DNA of 64,000 nucleotides from Paucibacter sp. KCTC 42545 (lineage in GTDB: Bacteria; Pseudomonadota; Gammaproteobacteria; Burkholderiales; Burkholderiaceae_C), in contig NZ_CP013692.1 in the NCBI RefSeq assembly GCF_001477625.1, positions 62,001 through 126,000 of the forward strand, given 5' to 3'. Shown here in pieces: positions 1-7,995 of the stretch. How positions within the stretch are numbered: the first letter of the stretch is position 1; every line of letters begins with the position of its first letter. The notes beneath the pieces are model-generated. The model saw nothing but the letters and a program-made list of their open reading frames with translations. It was not told where the DNA came from and ran no database searches. Both the position numbers and the translations under genes were made by a program.

Positions 1-236
1 GCCAGATTGAGCTGCTGGCGCCGCAGCTGATCCTGGCTCTCGGGCCTTTGTCCATCCAGGCGCTGCTGAGCACGCCCGAGCCCCTGGGGCGCCTGCGCGG
101 CCGGGTGCACAGCTATCACAATATCCCGGTGGTGGTCAGCTACCACCCCGCCTATTTGCTGCGCCAGCAGGCCGATAAGCCGCGCGCCTGGGCCGATTTG
201 TGCCTGGCCCTGGCCAGCCTGGAGGGCCAGTCTTGA
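1..236 (+). CDS. Uracil-DNA glycosylase family protein, C-terminal part
   Basis: The gene enters from the left edge; the reading frame begins at base 3 and ends at a TGA at 234-236. About 78 residues are visible. They carry the end of the family-4/5 type uracil-DNA glycosylase fold: a strand reading LILALGP, then RGRVHSY, then the conserved VVVSYHPAYLLR, followed by KPRAWADL. In this family the His of the YHPxYLLR block lies in the uracil pocket and the enzyme removes uracil from DNA in base-excision repair. The N-terminal part, including the iron-sulfur cysteines expected of family 4, is outside the window, so the exact subfamily cannot be fixed. Its stop codon overlaps the TTG start of the next gene, which suggests co-transcription. 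Confidence 0.85.
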   Translation, partial: QIELLAPQLILALGPLSIQALLSTPEPLGRLRGRVHSYHNIPVVVSYHPAYLLRQQADKPRAWADLCLALASLEGQS

Positions 237-1351
237 AGCCCAGCGACGCCTACCCTACAAGCGCAACAAGCGCAACAAGCGATCTGGCGCAGCTGATCCA
301 GCAAGACATTGCCGCCGCCGGTGGCTGGATTGGCTTCGACCGTTTCATGGCCCAAGCCTTGTATGCGCCCGGCCTGGGCTATTACAGCGGCGCGCGGCCC
401 AAATTCGGCTTGATGCCCGATGGGCCGCAAGGCAGTTCGGACTTCGTCACCGCACCCGAGATCTCGCCCCTGTTTGGCCAAGCCCTGGCCGCGCAGCTGG
501 CACAAGCGCTGCAAGTGACCGGCACCCGCACCCTGTGGGAGTTTGGTGCCGGCACCGGCGCCCTGGCCGAGCAATTGCTGCAGGCGCTGGGGGATCGCAT
601 TGATCGCTACTGCATCGTCGATCTGTCCGGCAGCCTGGCTGCCGTTCAGGCCCAGAGACTGGCGCGCTGGCAGGGCAAGGTGGAATGGCTGCAGCAGCTG
701 CCTGCCGAATTCGAGGGCGTGGTGGTCGGCAACGAGGTGCTGGACGCCATGCCGGTGCAATTGCTGGCCTTTGATGGCCAGGCCTGGGCCGAGCGTGGCG
801 TGGTCAGCCACGGAGAGGGCTTTGCCTTCGAGGACCGGGCCACGGCCTTGCGCCCGCCTTTGTTGGATAGCGTGCCCGGCAGCGTGACCGAGATTCATCC
901 CCAGGCGGAAGCCTTTGTGCGCACCCTGGCGCAACAGCTCAAGCGCGGCGCGGTGTTTTTGCTCGACTACGGCTTCCCCGAGGCCGAGTACTACCACCCG
1001 CAGCGCCACGGCGGCACCTTGATGTGCCACCACCTGCACCGCGCCGACCCCGATCCGCTGCAGCTGGTGGGTGAGAAAGACATCACCAGCCATGTCAACT
1101 TCACCGGCATCGCCCTGACCGGGCAAGAGGCCGGGCTCACGGTGCTGGGCTACTGCAACCAGGCCAACTTCCTCATCAACTGCGGCCTGGCCGAGCTGAT
1201 GGAAGCCGCCACCTTGCCCCAGCGCGCCATGGCCCACCGCCTGATCGCCGAGCATGAGATGGGCGAGCTGTTCAAGGTGATCGGCTTCGCCGCCGGCGAG
1301 GAGTTCGAAGCCCTGGGCTTCGCGCGCGGTGACCGCAGTCACACCTTGTAA
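233..1351 (+). CDS. SAM-dependent methyltransferase, MidA/NDUFAF7 (COG1565) family
   Basis: A 372-residue protein. I chose the TTG at 233 because a GGAGGG ribosome binding site lies at 221-226 and the start overlaps the upstream TGA in a TTGA junction; a GTG at 200 in the same frame would add 11 residues. The fold is a class I methyltransferase: an N-terminal helical part with GWIGFDRFMAQALYAPGLGYYSG, a SAM-binding loop LWEFGAGTGALAEQ, and the acidic VVGNEVLDAMPVQ motif typical of COG1565. The mitochondrial relative NDUFAF7 methylates an arginine in complex I; the bacterial substrate is not established. It probably forms a two-gene unit with the glycosylase. No signal peptide or membrane segment is visible. 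Confidence 0.87.
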   Translation: MKPSDAYPTSATSATSDLAQLIQQDIAAAGGWIGFDRFMAQALYAPGLGYYSGARPKFGLMPDGPQGSSDFVTAPEISPLFGQALAAQLAQALQVTGTRTLWEFGAGTGALAEQLLQALGDRIDRYCIVDLSGSLAAVQAQRLARWQGKVEWLQQLPAEFEGVVVGNEVLDAMPVQLLAFDGQAWAERGVVSHGEGFAFEDRATALRPPLLDSVPGSVTEIHPQAEAFVRTLAQQLKRGAVFLLDYGFPEAEYYHPQRHGGTLMCHHLHRADPDPLQLVGEKDITSHVNFTGIALTGQEAGLTVLGYCNQANFLINCGLAELMEAATLPQRAMAHRLIAEHEMGELFKVIGFAAGEEFEALGFARGDRSHTL

Positions 1352-1407
1352 GTGCTGCTGGCCCTGCGCGTTAGCCGCGCCTGGCCCAGCTGAAAACAGC
1401 CAATCGC

Positions 1408-2640
1408 TTAACCGAGCGCAAGCAAGGCCGCCAATCGCGCTTGCTGCACCGCCCGCCCAATGGCCGGGCCGCTCTTGCCCTCGGCCAGGGCTTGGGCGCT
1501 GACCGCGCTCAAGTCCAGGGCCAGCAGCTGGCGCAGATCGGCCAGCAGGCGCTCGCGTTGCGGGTAAGGCCGGTCCTCAAAGCCTAAGCGCCCGCGTGCA
1601 TCGCATTCGCAAGCCCACAGCATGTGCTCGAAGCGCTCCGGGCGGCGCCAGGCGTCGCAGCGCTCCAGCAGGCGCAGCCGTGCCTCAGCGCCAAAGCTTT
1701 CGCTCTGGTGGACATGGGTGTGCTCGCGCGCCACCAAGTCGGCTAGCTCCTTGCAATCATTCGGCACGCGCCAGCGTTCGCTCAATTGCTTGGCCAGCTT
1801 GGCGCTCAGGCCTTCATGGCCGATATGGCGCGGCAGCAGTTCGGGCGCGGTGAGGCCTTTGCCGAGGTCATGGCACAGGGCCGCGTAGCGCACCGGCAGC
1901 GGGGCCAGGTCTTGCGCGGCATGGTCCAGCACCATCAGCACATGCAGGCCGGTGTCGATCTCGGGGTGATGGGCGGGGGGCTGCGGCACGCCGAACAGGC
2001 GGTCCAGCGCCGGGCATAGCCGGGCCAGCGCGCCGCAGTCGCGCAGCACCTCGATCATGCGTGAGGGCTTGGCCTCCATCAGCCCGCGTGAGATTTCTTG
2101 CCAGACACGCTCGGCCACCAAGGCGTCCACCTCGCCGGCGGCCACCATCTCGCGCATCAGCACGGTGGTTTCCTCGGCGATGCTGAAGTCCGCAAAGCGG
2201 GCGGCAAAGCGGGCCAGCCGCAGGATGCGTACCGGGTCTTCCGCGAAAGCGGGCGAGACATGGCGCAAAACCTTGTTCGCCAGATCGCGCTGGCCGCCGT
2301 AGGGGTCGATGATTTGGCCGTCCGCCGCCTGCGCCATCGCGTTGATGCTCAGGTCGCGGCGGCCCAGGTCTTGCTCCAGCGTGACCTCGGGCGCGGCGTG
2401 AAAGGCGAACCCGCGATAGCCCGGCGCGGTCTTGCGCTCGGTGCGGGCCAGGGCGTATTCCTCATGGGTCTGCGGGTGCAGAAAAACCGGGAAATCCTGG
2501 CCCACGGCCACAAAGCCCGCCGCCAACATGGCCGCAGGGTCGGCGCCAATGACCACCCAGTCACGGTCGCTCTGGGGCAGGCCCAGCAAGCTGTCGCGCA
2601 CCGCGCCGCCCACCAGATAGCTTTGCATCGAACTCATCAT
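1408..2640 (-). CDS. cca: Multifunctional CCA tRNA nucleotidyltransferase with HD domain
   Basis: A 410-residue enzyme that builds or repairs the CCA end of tRNAs. The N-terminal polymerase-beta-type domain shows YLVGGAVRDSLLG, the DRDWVV metal-binding motif, and RRDLSINAMA. The C-terminal HD phosphohydrolase domain shows HHPEIDTGLHVLMVLDHAA and HDLGKG, as in the long E. coli type of enzyme (412 residues). Start codons compete: ATG at 2640, 2637 and 2628. A GAAGGA sits directly before 2640, and the family usually begins near the third (MQSYLVGG), so the true start may be 2628. The gene converges on the methyltransferase and stands alone. Confidence 0.95.
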   Translation of the reverse strand: MMSSMQSYLVGGAVRDSLLGLPQSDRDWVVIGADPAAMLAAGFVAVGQDFPVFLHPQTHEEYALARTERKTAPGYRGFAFHAAPEVTLEQDLGRRDLSINAMAQAADGQIIDPYGGQRDLANKVLRHVSPAFAEDPVRILRLARFAARFADFSIAEETTVLMREMVAAGEVDALVAERVWQEISRGLMEAKPSRMIEVLRDCGALARLCPALDRLFGVPQPPAHHPEIDTGLHVLMVLDHAAQDLAPLPVRYAALCHDLGKGLTAPELLPRHIGHEGLSAKLAKQLSERWRVPNDCKELADLVAREHTHVHQSESFGAEARLRLLERCDAWRRPERFEHMLWACECDARGRLGFEDRPYPQRERLLADLRQLLALDLSAVSAQALAEGKSGPAIGRAVQQARLAALLALG

Positions 2641-3069
2641 TCCTTCAAAAAACTTGTTGCCGACGAGCCTTGTTCGGCCGGCGATGGCTTGTCATGCGGC
2701 CCAAACTGGGTCGGGCCGCTTAGGCATTCGCGGTGACCCGCGCGCCGCCATCATAGGGAATGGCGCCCGTCGCTTGGTCACTCGGCAAGCTGGAATGCTG
2801 CCTGCTGCGCTTCGCGCAGGCTGCTGCGCCGGCTGCGGCAGCCAGAAAACGGGTCGAGCCCGCGAATCGACGCACTTTGTTCGCAGGGCGTTATGTATCG
2901 AACCAATCTTTACAAAGTTTCGGGCGTTATGCGGTCAAAACGGGGCTTGCTCCCGCAGCTGGGGGGCTGTGCTGGGCGGGCAAGCCGGGTACATTCGAGC
3001 AAACTCAGTCGAGTTCAAGAATCTAGCCTGCCAAAAACACGCTGGATTCACACCAAGATTGGAAGTCGT
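2641..3069. other. Intergenic region between divergent cca and PEP-CTERM gene
   Basis: About 430 bases without a convincing gene. It must hold the promoters of two divergent genes. Several GC-rich inverted segments occur around 2790-2850, but I could not assign a -35/-10 pair or a known operator with confidence. Confidence 0.4.
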
Positions 3070-3564
3070 ATGAAGCTCAAACTTATCGTCGCCGCCGTTT
3101 TGTCCCTCTCCGCTGTCGCCGCTTCGGCCGCCTCGGTCGATTTGGGCACGCTGGACGGCACTGGTTTTGATTCGACAGGGGGCTTCTCTGGCAAGTTCGC
3201 CCTGGGCGCGCCCATTAACGACGCCTGGAGCTTCACGCTGGAGACCGCGTCCAATGTGTCCTTTGGTGCCCAGCAGTCCTTTTCATTCGGCAATGGCATC
3301 ACCAGCTTTGCCGGCGTTCTGGACGGTTACGGCCCGTTGACTCTGACGGTCAACCCGGCTAATACACAGGCCAATCTGAACTGGTCGGGACTGCTGGCTG
3401 CTGGCACTTACACCGTTCATCTGAGCGGCATTTCTGGCGCCAAGAACACCACTTACGGCACAACGCTCGCAGCCACGCCGGTGCCTGAGCCCGAGAGCTA
3501 CGCGCTGCTGATGGCTGGCCTGGGTGTGTTGGCCTTTGTGGCCCGCCGCCGCAAGTCGGTCTGA
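3070..3564 (+). CDS. PEP-CTERM sorting domain protein (FxDxF-like)
   Basis: A 164-residue exported protein. The start ATG at 3070 follows GGAAG and opens a clear signal peptide (MKLKLIVAAVLSLSAVAASAAS). The mature part is small, low in cysteine and rich in Gly/Ser/Thr, with a DAWSFTLETASNVSF block resembling the FxDxF group of PEP-CTERM proteins. The C-terminus has all parts of the sorting signal: VPEPESYALLMAGLGVLAF followed by ARRRKSV. In the known pathway such proteins are cleaved and handed to the cell surface by an exosortase; no exosortase lies in this window. The gene is followed at once by a strong terminator, so it is monocistronic. The molecular role is unknown. Confidence 0.85.
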   Translation: MKLKLIVAAVLSLSAVAASAASVDLGTLDGTGFDSTGGFSGKFALGAPINDAWSFTLETASNVSFGAQQSFSFGNGITSFAGVLDGYGPLTLTVNPANTQANLNWSGLLAAGTYTVHLSGISGAKNTTYGTTLAATPVPEPESYALLMAGLGVLAFVARRRKSV

Positions 3565-3601
3565 ATTGCGCAGCAGCCGGCCCAGGCTGCATCGCACAAG
3601 A

Positions 3602-3625
3602 AAAAAGCGCCTGAGGGCGCTTTTT
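3602..3625. terminator. Bidirectional rho-independent terminator
   Basis: A perfect hairpin of GCGCC/GGCGC flanked by A5 and T5 tracts, loop TGAG. It lies between the stop codons of the convergent PEP-CTERM gene and GST gene and can serve both. Confidence 0.9.
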
Positions 3626-3668
3626 GTTTGTCCGTCGTTTTTGCAGTGCCGGGGCCTGTGAAACCAGC

Positions 3669-4355
3669 TCAGTCCCTGGACTTGCGGTAGGGCTCGTCAA
3701 AGTCCAGAAAGTCCTTTTCTTCCATGGCATCCGCCACCCAGGCGGCCACGGCCGGCTGGGCTTGAATGAGTTTGGCGTAGGCCGCGGCGGCCGGGCTCAG
3801 TGGCAGGCCGTAGCGGCTGACGCGCATCACCATGGGTGCGAAATAGGCATCCGCCGCGCTGAAGGCAGCGCCGAACAGGAAGGGGCCGCCGCTGGCCGTC
3901 AGCGCATCGCGCCAGAGCGCGTCCAGGCGCTGCAAATTCTTCTGCAGGCCTTCGTCCTTGGCCAGCAAGTCTGGGCCGATGTGGCTGAGGTCAGCCTCGA
4001 TATTCATCGGGCACAAGTTGCGCAACTTGCCAAAGCCGGCGTGCATTTCGGCGCACAGGCTGCGGGCGCGGGCGCGCTGCTTGGCGTCCACCGGCCAGAT
4101 CGCATGCGCGGGAAAGCGCTCGGCAATGGCTTCGGTGATGGCCAGGGTGTCCCACACAGCAAAGCCGTCATCCGCCACCAGCACTGGCACCTGGCCGGTC
4201 GGGTTGATCTCGGCCAGCGCGCGGTAAAAGCTGGAGCCCGGTGTGAAGTCGAAGCGCAGCTTCACTTCCTCGAAGGGGATGCCAAAAGCCTTCAGCAGCA
4301 CCCAGGGGCGCATGGACCAGGAGGAGTAGTTTTTGTTGCCGATGACGAGCTTCAT
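3669..4355 (-). CDS. Glutathione S-transferase family protein
   Basis: A 228-residue soluble protein. The N-terminal thioredoxin-like domain begins MKLVIGNKNYSSWSMRPWVLLKAFGIPFEE in outline, with the SSWSMRPW segment that provides the glutathione-activating Ser in this bacterial subgroup, and a VPVLVADDGFAVWDTLAI block corresponding to the cis-Pro and the glutathione gamma-glutamyl site. The C-terminal half is all helical, with the GGPFLFGAAFSAADAYFAP motif typical of GST C-domains. The substrate cannot be read from sequence. It converges on the PEP-CTERM gene and lies just past the lytic transglycosylase on the same strand, with about 80 bases between. Confidence 0.9.
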   Translation of the reverse strand: MKLVIGNKNYSSWSMRPWVLLKAFGIPFEEVKLRFDFTPGSSFYRALAEINPTGQVPVLVADDGFAVWDTLAITEAIAERFPAHAIWPVDAKQRARARSLCAEMHAGFGKLRNLCPMNIEADLSHIGPDLLAKDEGLQKNLQRLDALWRDALTASGGPFLFGAAFSAADAYFAPMVMRVSRYGLPLSPAAAAYAKLIQAQPAVAAWVADAMEEKDFLDFDEPYRKSRD

Positions 4356-4438
4356 GTGCGGGCTGCTAGTTGGGTGATGACAGAGAGCCTCAGCTTAAGG
4401 GCAGCTGCGCGGGCCATGGGTGAGCAATCGGCATGGCT

Positions 4439-6505
4439 TTATTGCTCGCCTGGCAAGGATGGGGCCGGAATGCTTTGCTTGGGCCCAATCTGCTGGCCCA
4501 GGCGCTTGCGCAGGCTGCTGGCCTCGGCGCCTTCGTTGAGCATTTGGGCGTAAAGGGTGGTGTTGGTCAGCACCTTCTTCACATAGTCGCGGGTTTCGTT
4601 GAAGGGGATGTTCTCCACCCAGATGGCCGCGTCCACCGTATTGCCCTCGCGCCAGCGCCGTGGTCGGCCCGGCCCGGCGTTGTAGGCCGCCGCCGCCATG
4701 GCCATGGAGCCGCCAAAATCGTCCAGCACCAGCTTCAGGTAGCTGGTGCCGATCAGCACATTGAAGTCGCGGTCATTGAGCAGTTCGGGGCTGAAGGCGA
4801 TGCCGACCTTCTTGGCCGTCCAGCGCGCGGTGGCCGGCATCACCTGCATCAGGCCGGAGGCGCCGACATGCGAGCGTGCGTCCATCACAAAGCGCGATTC
4901 CTGGCGGATCAGGCCGTAGACATAGGCCGGGTCCACGCCGACCTGGCGTGCCTTGGCGGTGAGCTCGGGCTTGTGCGGCATGGGAAAGCGCTGGGCCATG
5001 TCGATCTCGCGCCGGGTGCGCTCGCTGCTGTTGATGCAGCGGTCCCAGATCTCGCGCTCGCAGGCTTCTTGGGCGGCGGCGCGCAGCTCGCGCTCGCTCA
5101 TGCCGCGCAGGCTGAAGTTCCATTCGCGCACGCCTTCGTTGCGCAAGTCGCTGGCGATCAGCAGCAGGGCGCGCTTCAGGCCGGGATGGTTCTGCGCGGC
5201 CGCGCGCTCACTGCCGACCAGCGCCGTTGGCGTGGCCGGCAGCATGGGCGGGGTGCCCAGCTCTTCGGCGGCTAGGCGGCCGTAAAACGTCATCGGCGAG
5301 GCGATGGCTTGCAACAGTTCGCGCGCCTCTTTGTGCAGGGGCTCGCCGGTTGCGCCATCGGCCGCCGTGGCTTGCAGGGCGCGGGCGCGCCAGTATTGCC
5401 AGGTTGGGTCGCGCTGCTCGGTCTCGCTCAGCAAGGCCATGCTTTTGAGGGCCTGGAACCAGCGCCCATCGCGCAGCGCTGCGCGGGTGGCCCAGGCCAG
5501 GGTGTCGTCGCTCCAGTCCGGGCCGCCTTTTTGTTTTTCGCTGAGTTTGAGGGCGCGCTCGAAGTAGTCGGGCGCATCGCTGCTGAGCTTGATGGCCGCT
5601 TGGCGGCCCGTCTGCGCCCAGGCCCAGGCGGCCAGCTCGGCGGGCAACTGGCGCTGCCAGCGGCTGCTGAGTTGCTCGGCCGTTACGCCCACATCATTGG
5701 CCGCCATGCGCAGCAAGGCCAGGGTGTTCAGCTCATCATGGATGCGCGTGCCGGTCTTGGCCTTGCGGGCCAGATAGCGCGTCGGGTTGTCAAAAATCTC
5801 CGCCAGCGCCAACTCCACCGGCTTGCCCAGCAGGCTCGCGGTTTGCTTGGCCAGGCGCACTTTATTGGTCTCCACTGCCAGGCGCAGCTTGATCCACAAC
5901 TCGGCGCTGCTCAGCAGCTTGGCGTCCACCAAATTGCTGGCCAGCAGCTGGCAGCCGTCATCGCCCTCGCGCTGCGCCATCCAGGCAGCGCGGGCGGCGT
6001 CCTTGACCTTGCGGCCGGCCAGGTGTTCGGTGAGCAGGGCGTAGCAGGCGACTTCGCGGTCGTCACGCATCTGAAAGCGCGGATAGTCGGCGGCGAAGTT
6101 GCTCCAGTCGCGGCGGCGGCCCAGCTCCAGCAGCCAGTCATTGCGCAGCCGGTCTTCCACATAGCTGCCGGGCCAGCGGGCGTAAAAGGCTTCCAGCTCC
6201 GCCTGGCTGGTTTCAGCCAGGCGCAGGCCCAGCTGCCAATAGTCCATCCAGGGCGCCAGCGGGTGGCGCTGTTCGATGGCCGCAGCCGCTGCGGCGCTGG
6301 CGCGCTTTTTGTCCTTCAGGCGCAGGGCTTCGCGGGCCTCGATCAGCAGCGGGTCAGGTCTTGCCTGTTCGGCCTTGTTGGGCGTTGCCGGGCTTTGCGC
6401 TTGGCAGAGGCCTAAGCCAGCCAAACTCAGGGCCAGGGTCACCAGAGTTGAGAGTCCCAGGCGCTTCCAGGTCTTGGCCAAGGGCTGCGCTTCATATACT
6501 GACAA
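4439..6505 (-). CDS. Soluble lytic murein transglycosylase (Slt70-like)
   Basis: A 688-residue periplasmic enzyme that cleaves peptidoglycan to 1,6-anhydromuropeptides. I place the start at a TTG (6505) because GAAGGA lies 7 bases upstream; an in-frame ATG overlapping the next gene would add 9 residues. The N-terminus has a hydrophobic export segment (LVTLALSLAGLGLCQAQ). A long alpha-superhelical region follows, and the C-terminal catalytic domain near residue 535 has RQESRFVMDARSHVGASGLM, whose Glu is the catalytic acid, then MPATARWTAKKVG and AAYNAGPGRPRRWR. Length and order match E. coli Slt70 (645 residues). It is divergent from the 5-formyl-THF cyclo-ligase gene, with only about 24 bases between the starts. 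Confidence 0.92.
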   Translation of the reverse strand: MSVYEAQPLAKTWKRLGLSTLVTLALSLAGLGLCQAQSPATPNKAEQARPDPLLIEAREALRLKDKKRASAAAAAAIEQRHPLAPWMDYWQLGLRLAETSQAELEAFYARWPGSYVEDRLRNDWLLELGRRRDWSNFAADYPRFQMRDDREVACYALLTEHLAGRKVKDAARAAWMAQREGDDGCQLLASNLVDAKLLSSAELWIKLRLAVETNKVRLAKQTASLLGKPVELALAEIFDNPTRYLARKAKTGTRIHDELNTLALLRMAANDVGVTAEQLSSRWQRQLPAELAAWAWAQTGRQAAIKLSSDAPDYFERALKLSEKQKGGPDWSDDTLAWATRAALRDGRWFQALKSMALLSETEQRDPTWQYWRARALQATAADGATGEPLHKEARELLQAIASPMTFYGRLAAEELGTPPMLPATPTALVGSERAAAQNHPGLKRALLLIASDLRNEGVREWNFSLRGMSERELRAAAQEACEREIWDRCINSSERTRREIDMAQRFPMPHKPELTAKARQVGVDPAYVYGLIRQESRFVMDARSHVGASGLMQVMPATARWTAKKVGIAFSPELLNDRDFNVLIGTSYLKLVLDDFGGSMAMAAAAYNAGPGRPRRWREGNTVDAAIWVENIPFNETRDYVKKVLTNTTLYAQMLNEGAEASSLRKRLGQQIGPKQSIPAPSLPGEQ

Positions 6506-6529
6506 AACTGAGTCCTTCAAAAACAAATC

Positions 6530-7189
6530 ATGGCTGAACATCTGATGGCACCGCACGACCGCAAAGCCCTGCGCACCCAATTGCTGGCGGACCGCGCGGC
6601 CTGGCTGCTGAGCCCTGCCGGCCATGCCGGAGCCGCCGCCCTGGGCCACCATCTGCGCGAGGTGCTGACCCAATTGGAACCGCAATGCCTGGGTGTTTTC
6701 TGGCCCTTGGAGGGTGAATTTAACGCAGCCGCGTATTTGCAGGGCCTGGCCTTGCAGGATGCACCCGCTATTGCTCCGGCAATTGATGCCGATGAAGCGG
6801 CCGATGAGGATGAAGATGATGCCCCGCGCGGCCTGCAATTGCACCGCCTGGACTGGGCCTTGCCCTATGCCTACAAGGCCGGTGAGCGCCGCATGGAGTA
6901 CCGGCGCTGGGATGGCCAGCCGCCCAGCGTTTACGACGAATGTGGCATTCCCACCAGCCTGGGCGCGCCGGTTTTGCCCGATGTGGTGCTGGTGCCCTGC
7001 GTGGGCTTCACCCGCGAGGGCTATCGCCTGGGCTACGGTGGCGGCTATTTCGACCGCTGGCTGGCTGCGCATCCCGGCGTCATCAGCATCGGCCTGGCTT
7101 GGTCGGTCAGCGAGGCTGCGTTCGCGGTCGAGTCGCATGACCAGGCCCTGACCCTGCTGCTGACGGAAAAAGAAGTGATCTCACCTTGA
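6530..7189 (+). CDS. 5-formyltetrahydrofolate cyclo-ligase (first copy)
   Basis: A 219-residue ATP-dependent enzyme that converts 5-formyl-THF to 5,10-methenyl-THF. Visible signatures: a basic N-terminal helix (HDRKALRTQLLADRAAW), FWPLEGEFN for substrate binding, and the phosphate-binding C-terminal block VLVPCVGFTREGYRLGYGGG followed by YFDRW. An acidic insert (DADEAADEDEDD) near residue 85 is unusual and probably a surface loop. A second family member lies about 5.8 kb downstream. The stop overlaps a TTG that may be the ancestral start of the DTW-domain gene, suggesting one transcript. Confidence 0.93.
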   Translation: MAEHLMAPHDRKALRTQLLADRAAWLLSPAGHAGAAALGHHLREVLTQLEPQCLGVFWPLEGEFNAAAYLQGLALQDAPAIAPAIDADEAADEDEDDAPRGLQLHRLDWALPYAYKAGERRMEYRRWDGQPPSVYDECGIPTSLGAPVLPDVVLVPCVGFTREGYRLGYGGGYFDRWLAAHPGVISIGLAWSVSEAAFAVESHDQALTLLLTEKEVISP

Positions 7190-7301
7190 CCGAGTCTTTG
7201 CGCCCCGCTGCGCCGACAGCAGTCGGGCTGAATGAGCATGCCGTGGCACGCCTGCGCCACGCCGCCCTGACGCGCGAAACCCGGCCTATCTCGACCGCAG
7301 C

Positions 7302-7994
7302 GTGCGCCAAGATCGTTGCCCCAACTGCCGCTTGCTGCTCAGCCACTGCATGTGCGCACTGCGGCCGCCGCCGCAACTGGCGCGCGCCGGGGTCTGCCTC
7401 ATCATGGCCGAGTTCGAGGCGCTCAAGCCCAGCAACACCGGCTGGTTGATTGCCGACTTGCTGGCCGACACCTCGGCCTTCGCCTGGGCGCGCACGGTGC
7501 TTGACCCGGCCTTGCCCGCACTTTTGAATGATCCGCAGTGGCAACCCTATCTGGTCTTCCCCGGCGAATTCGCGTCTGCCGATCGGGTGCGCAGCGACTT
7601 GCTGCCGGAGGCTCTGGCTGCCGCCGGCACTGCTGCCGACGGCGAATATGAATCCAAGACCCGGCGCCCGCTCTTTGTCTTGCTGGACGGCACCTGGGCC
7701 GAAGCCTGCAAGATCTTCCGCAAAAGCCCGTATCTGGATCGTCTGCCGGTGCTGAGCCTGCAGCCCGAGCAGTTGTCGCGTTATCGCCTGCGCCGCCATA
7801 TTCACGCCAATCATTTCTGCACTGCCGAAGTGGCCGCACTGTGCCTGGCCTTGGCCGGCGAGGCGCAACTGGCGCAGCGCCTGGAGGCCTATCTGGATGT
7901 GTTCAGTACCCGCTATCTGCAAGCGCGGCAAAGCGTGCCTGCTGACCTGACGGATGCTGCGCATCAGCATTGGCTGGCGCTGTGCGCCGAGTGA
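7302..7994 (+). CDS. DTW-domain tRNA-uridine aminocarboxypropyltransferase, apparent N-terminal frameshift
   Basis: A 230-residue reading frame from a GTG. It has the N-terminal cysteine cluster CPNC...HCMC, the segment LKPSNTGWLIADLL, and the defining LLDGTWAEACKIFRKSPYL (D-x-T-W) motif. Members such as E. coli TapT/YfiP transfer an aminocarboxypropyl group from SAM to uridine 47 of tRNA (acp3U). The N-terminus looks broken. From a TTG at 7186, overlapping the upstream TGA, another frame encodes LNEHAVARLRHAALTRETRP, which looks like the usual family start, and at about 7285 the sense jumps by one base into AYLDRSVRQDRCPNC. A missing C in the GGCC run would restore one protein of about 270 residues. 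It could be a sequencing error, a real mutation with restart at the GTG, or a -1 shift. Confidence 0.8.
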   Translation: MRQDRCPNCRLLLSHCMCALRPPPQLARAGVCLIMAEFEALKPSNTGWLIADLLADTSAFAWARTVLDPALPALLNDPQWQPYLVFPGEFASADRVRSDLLPEALAAAGTAADGEYESKTRRPLFVLLDGTWAEACKIFRKSPYLDRLPVLSLQPEQLSRYRLRRHIHANHFCTAEVAALCLALAGEAQLAQRLEAYLDVFSTRYLQARQSVPADLTDAAHQHWLALCAE

Positions 7995-7995
7995 T

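Noticed and set aside
6506..7138. An N-terminal extension of about 210 residues on the lytic transglycosylase
   Set aside because: The extension runs antisense through the cyclo-ligase gene; a signal-like segment and GAAGGA point to a start at 6505.
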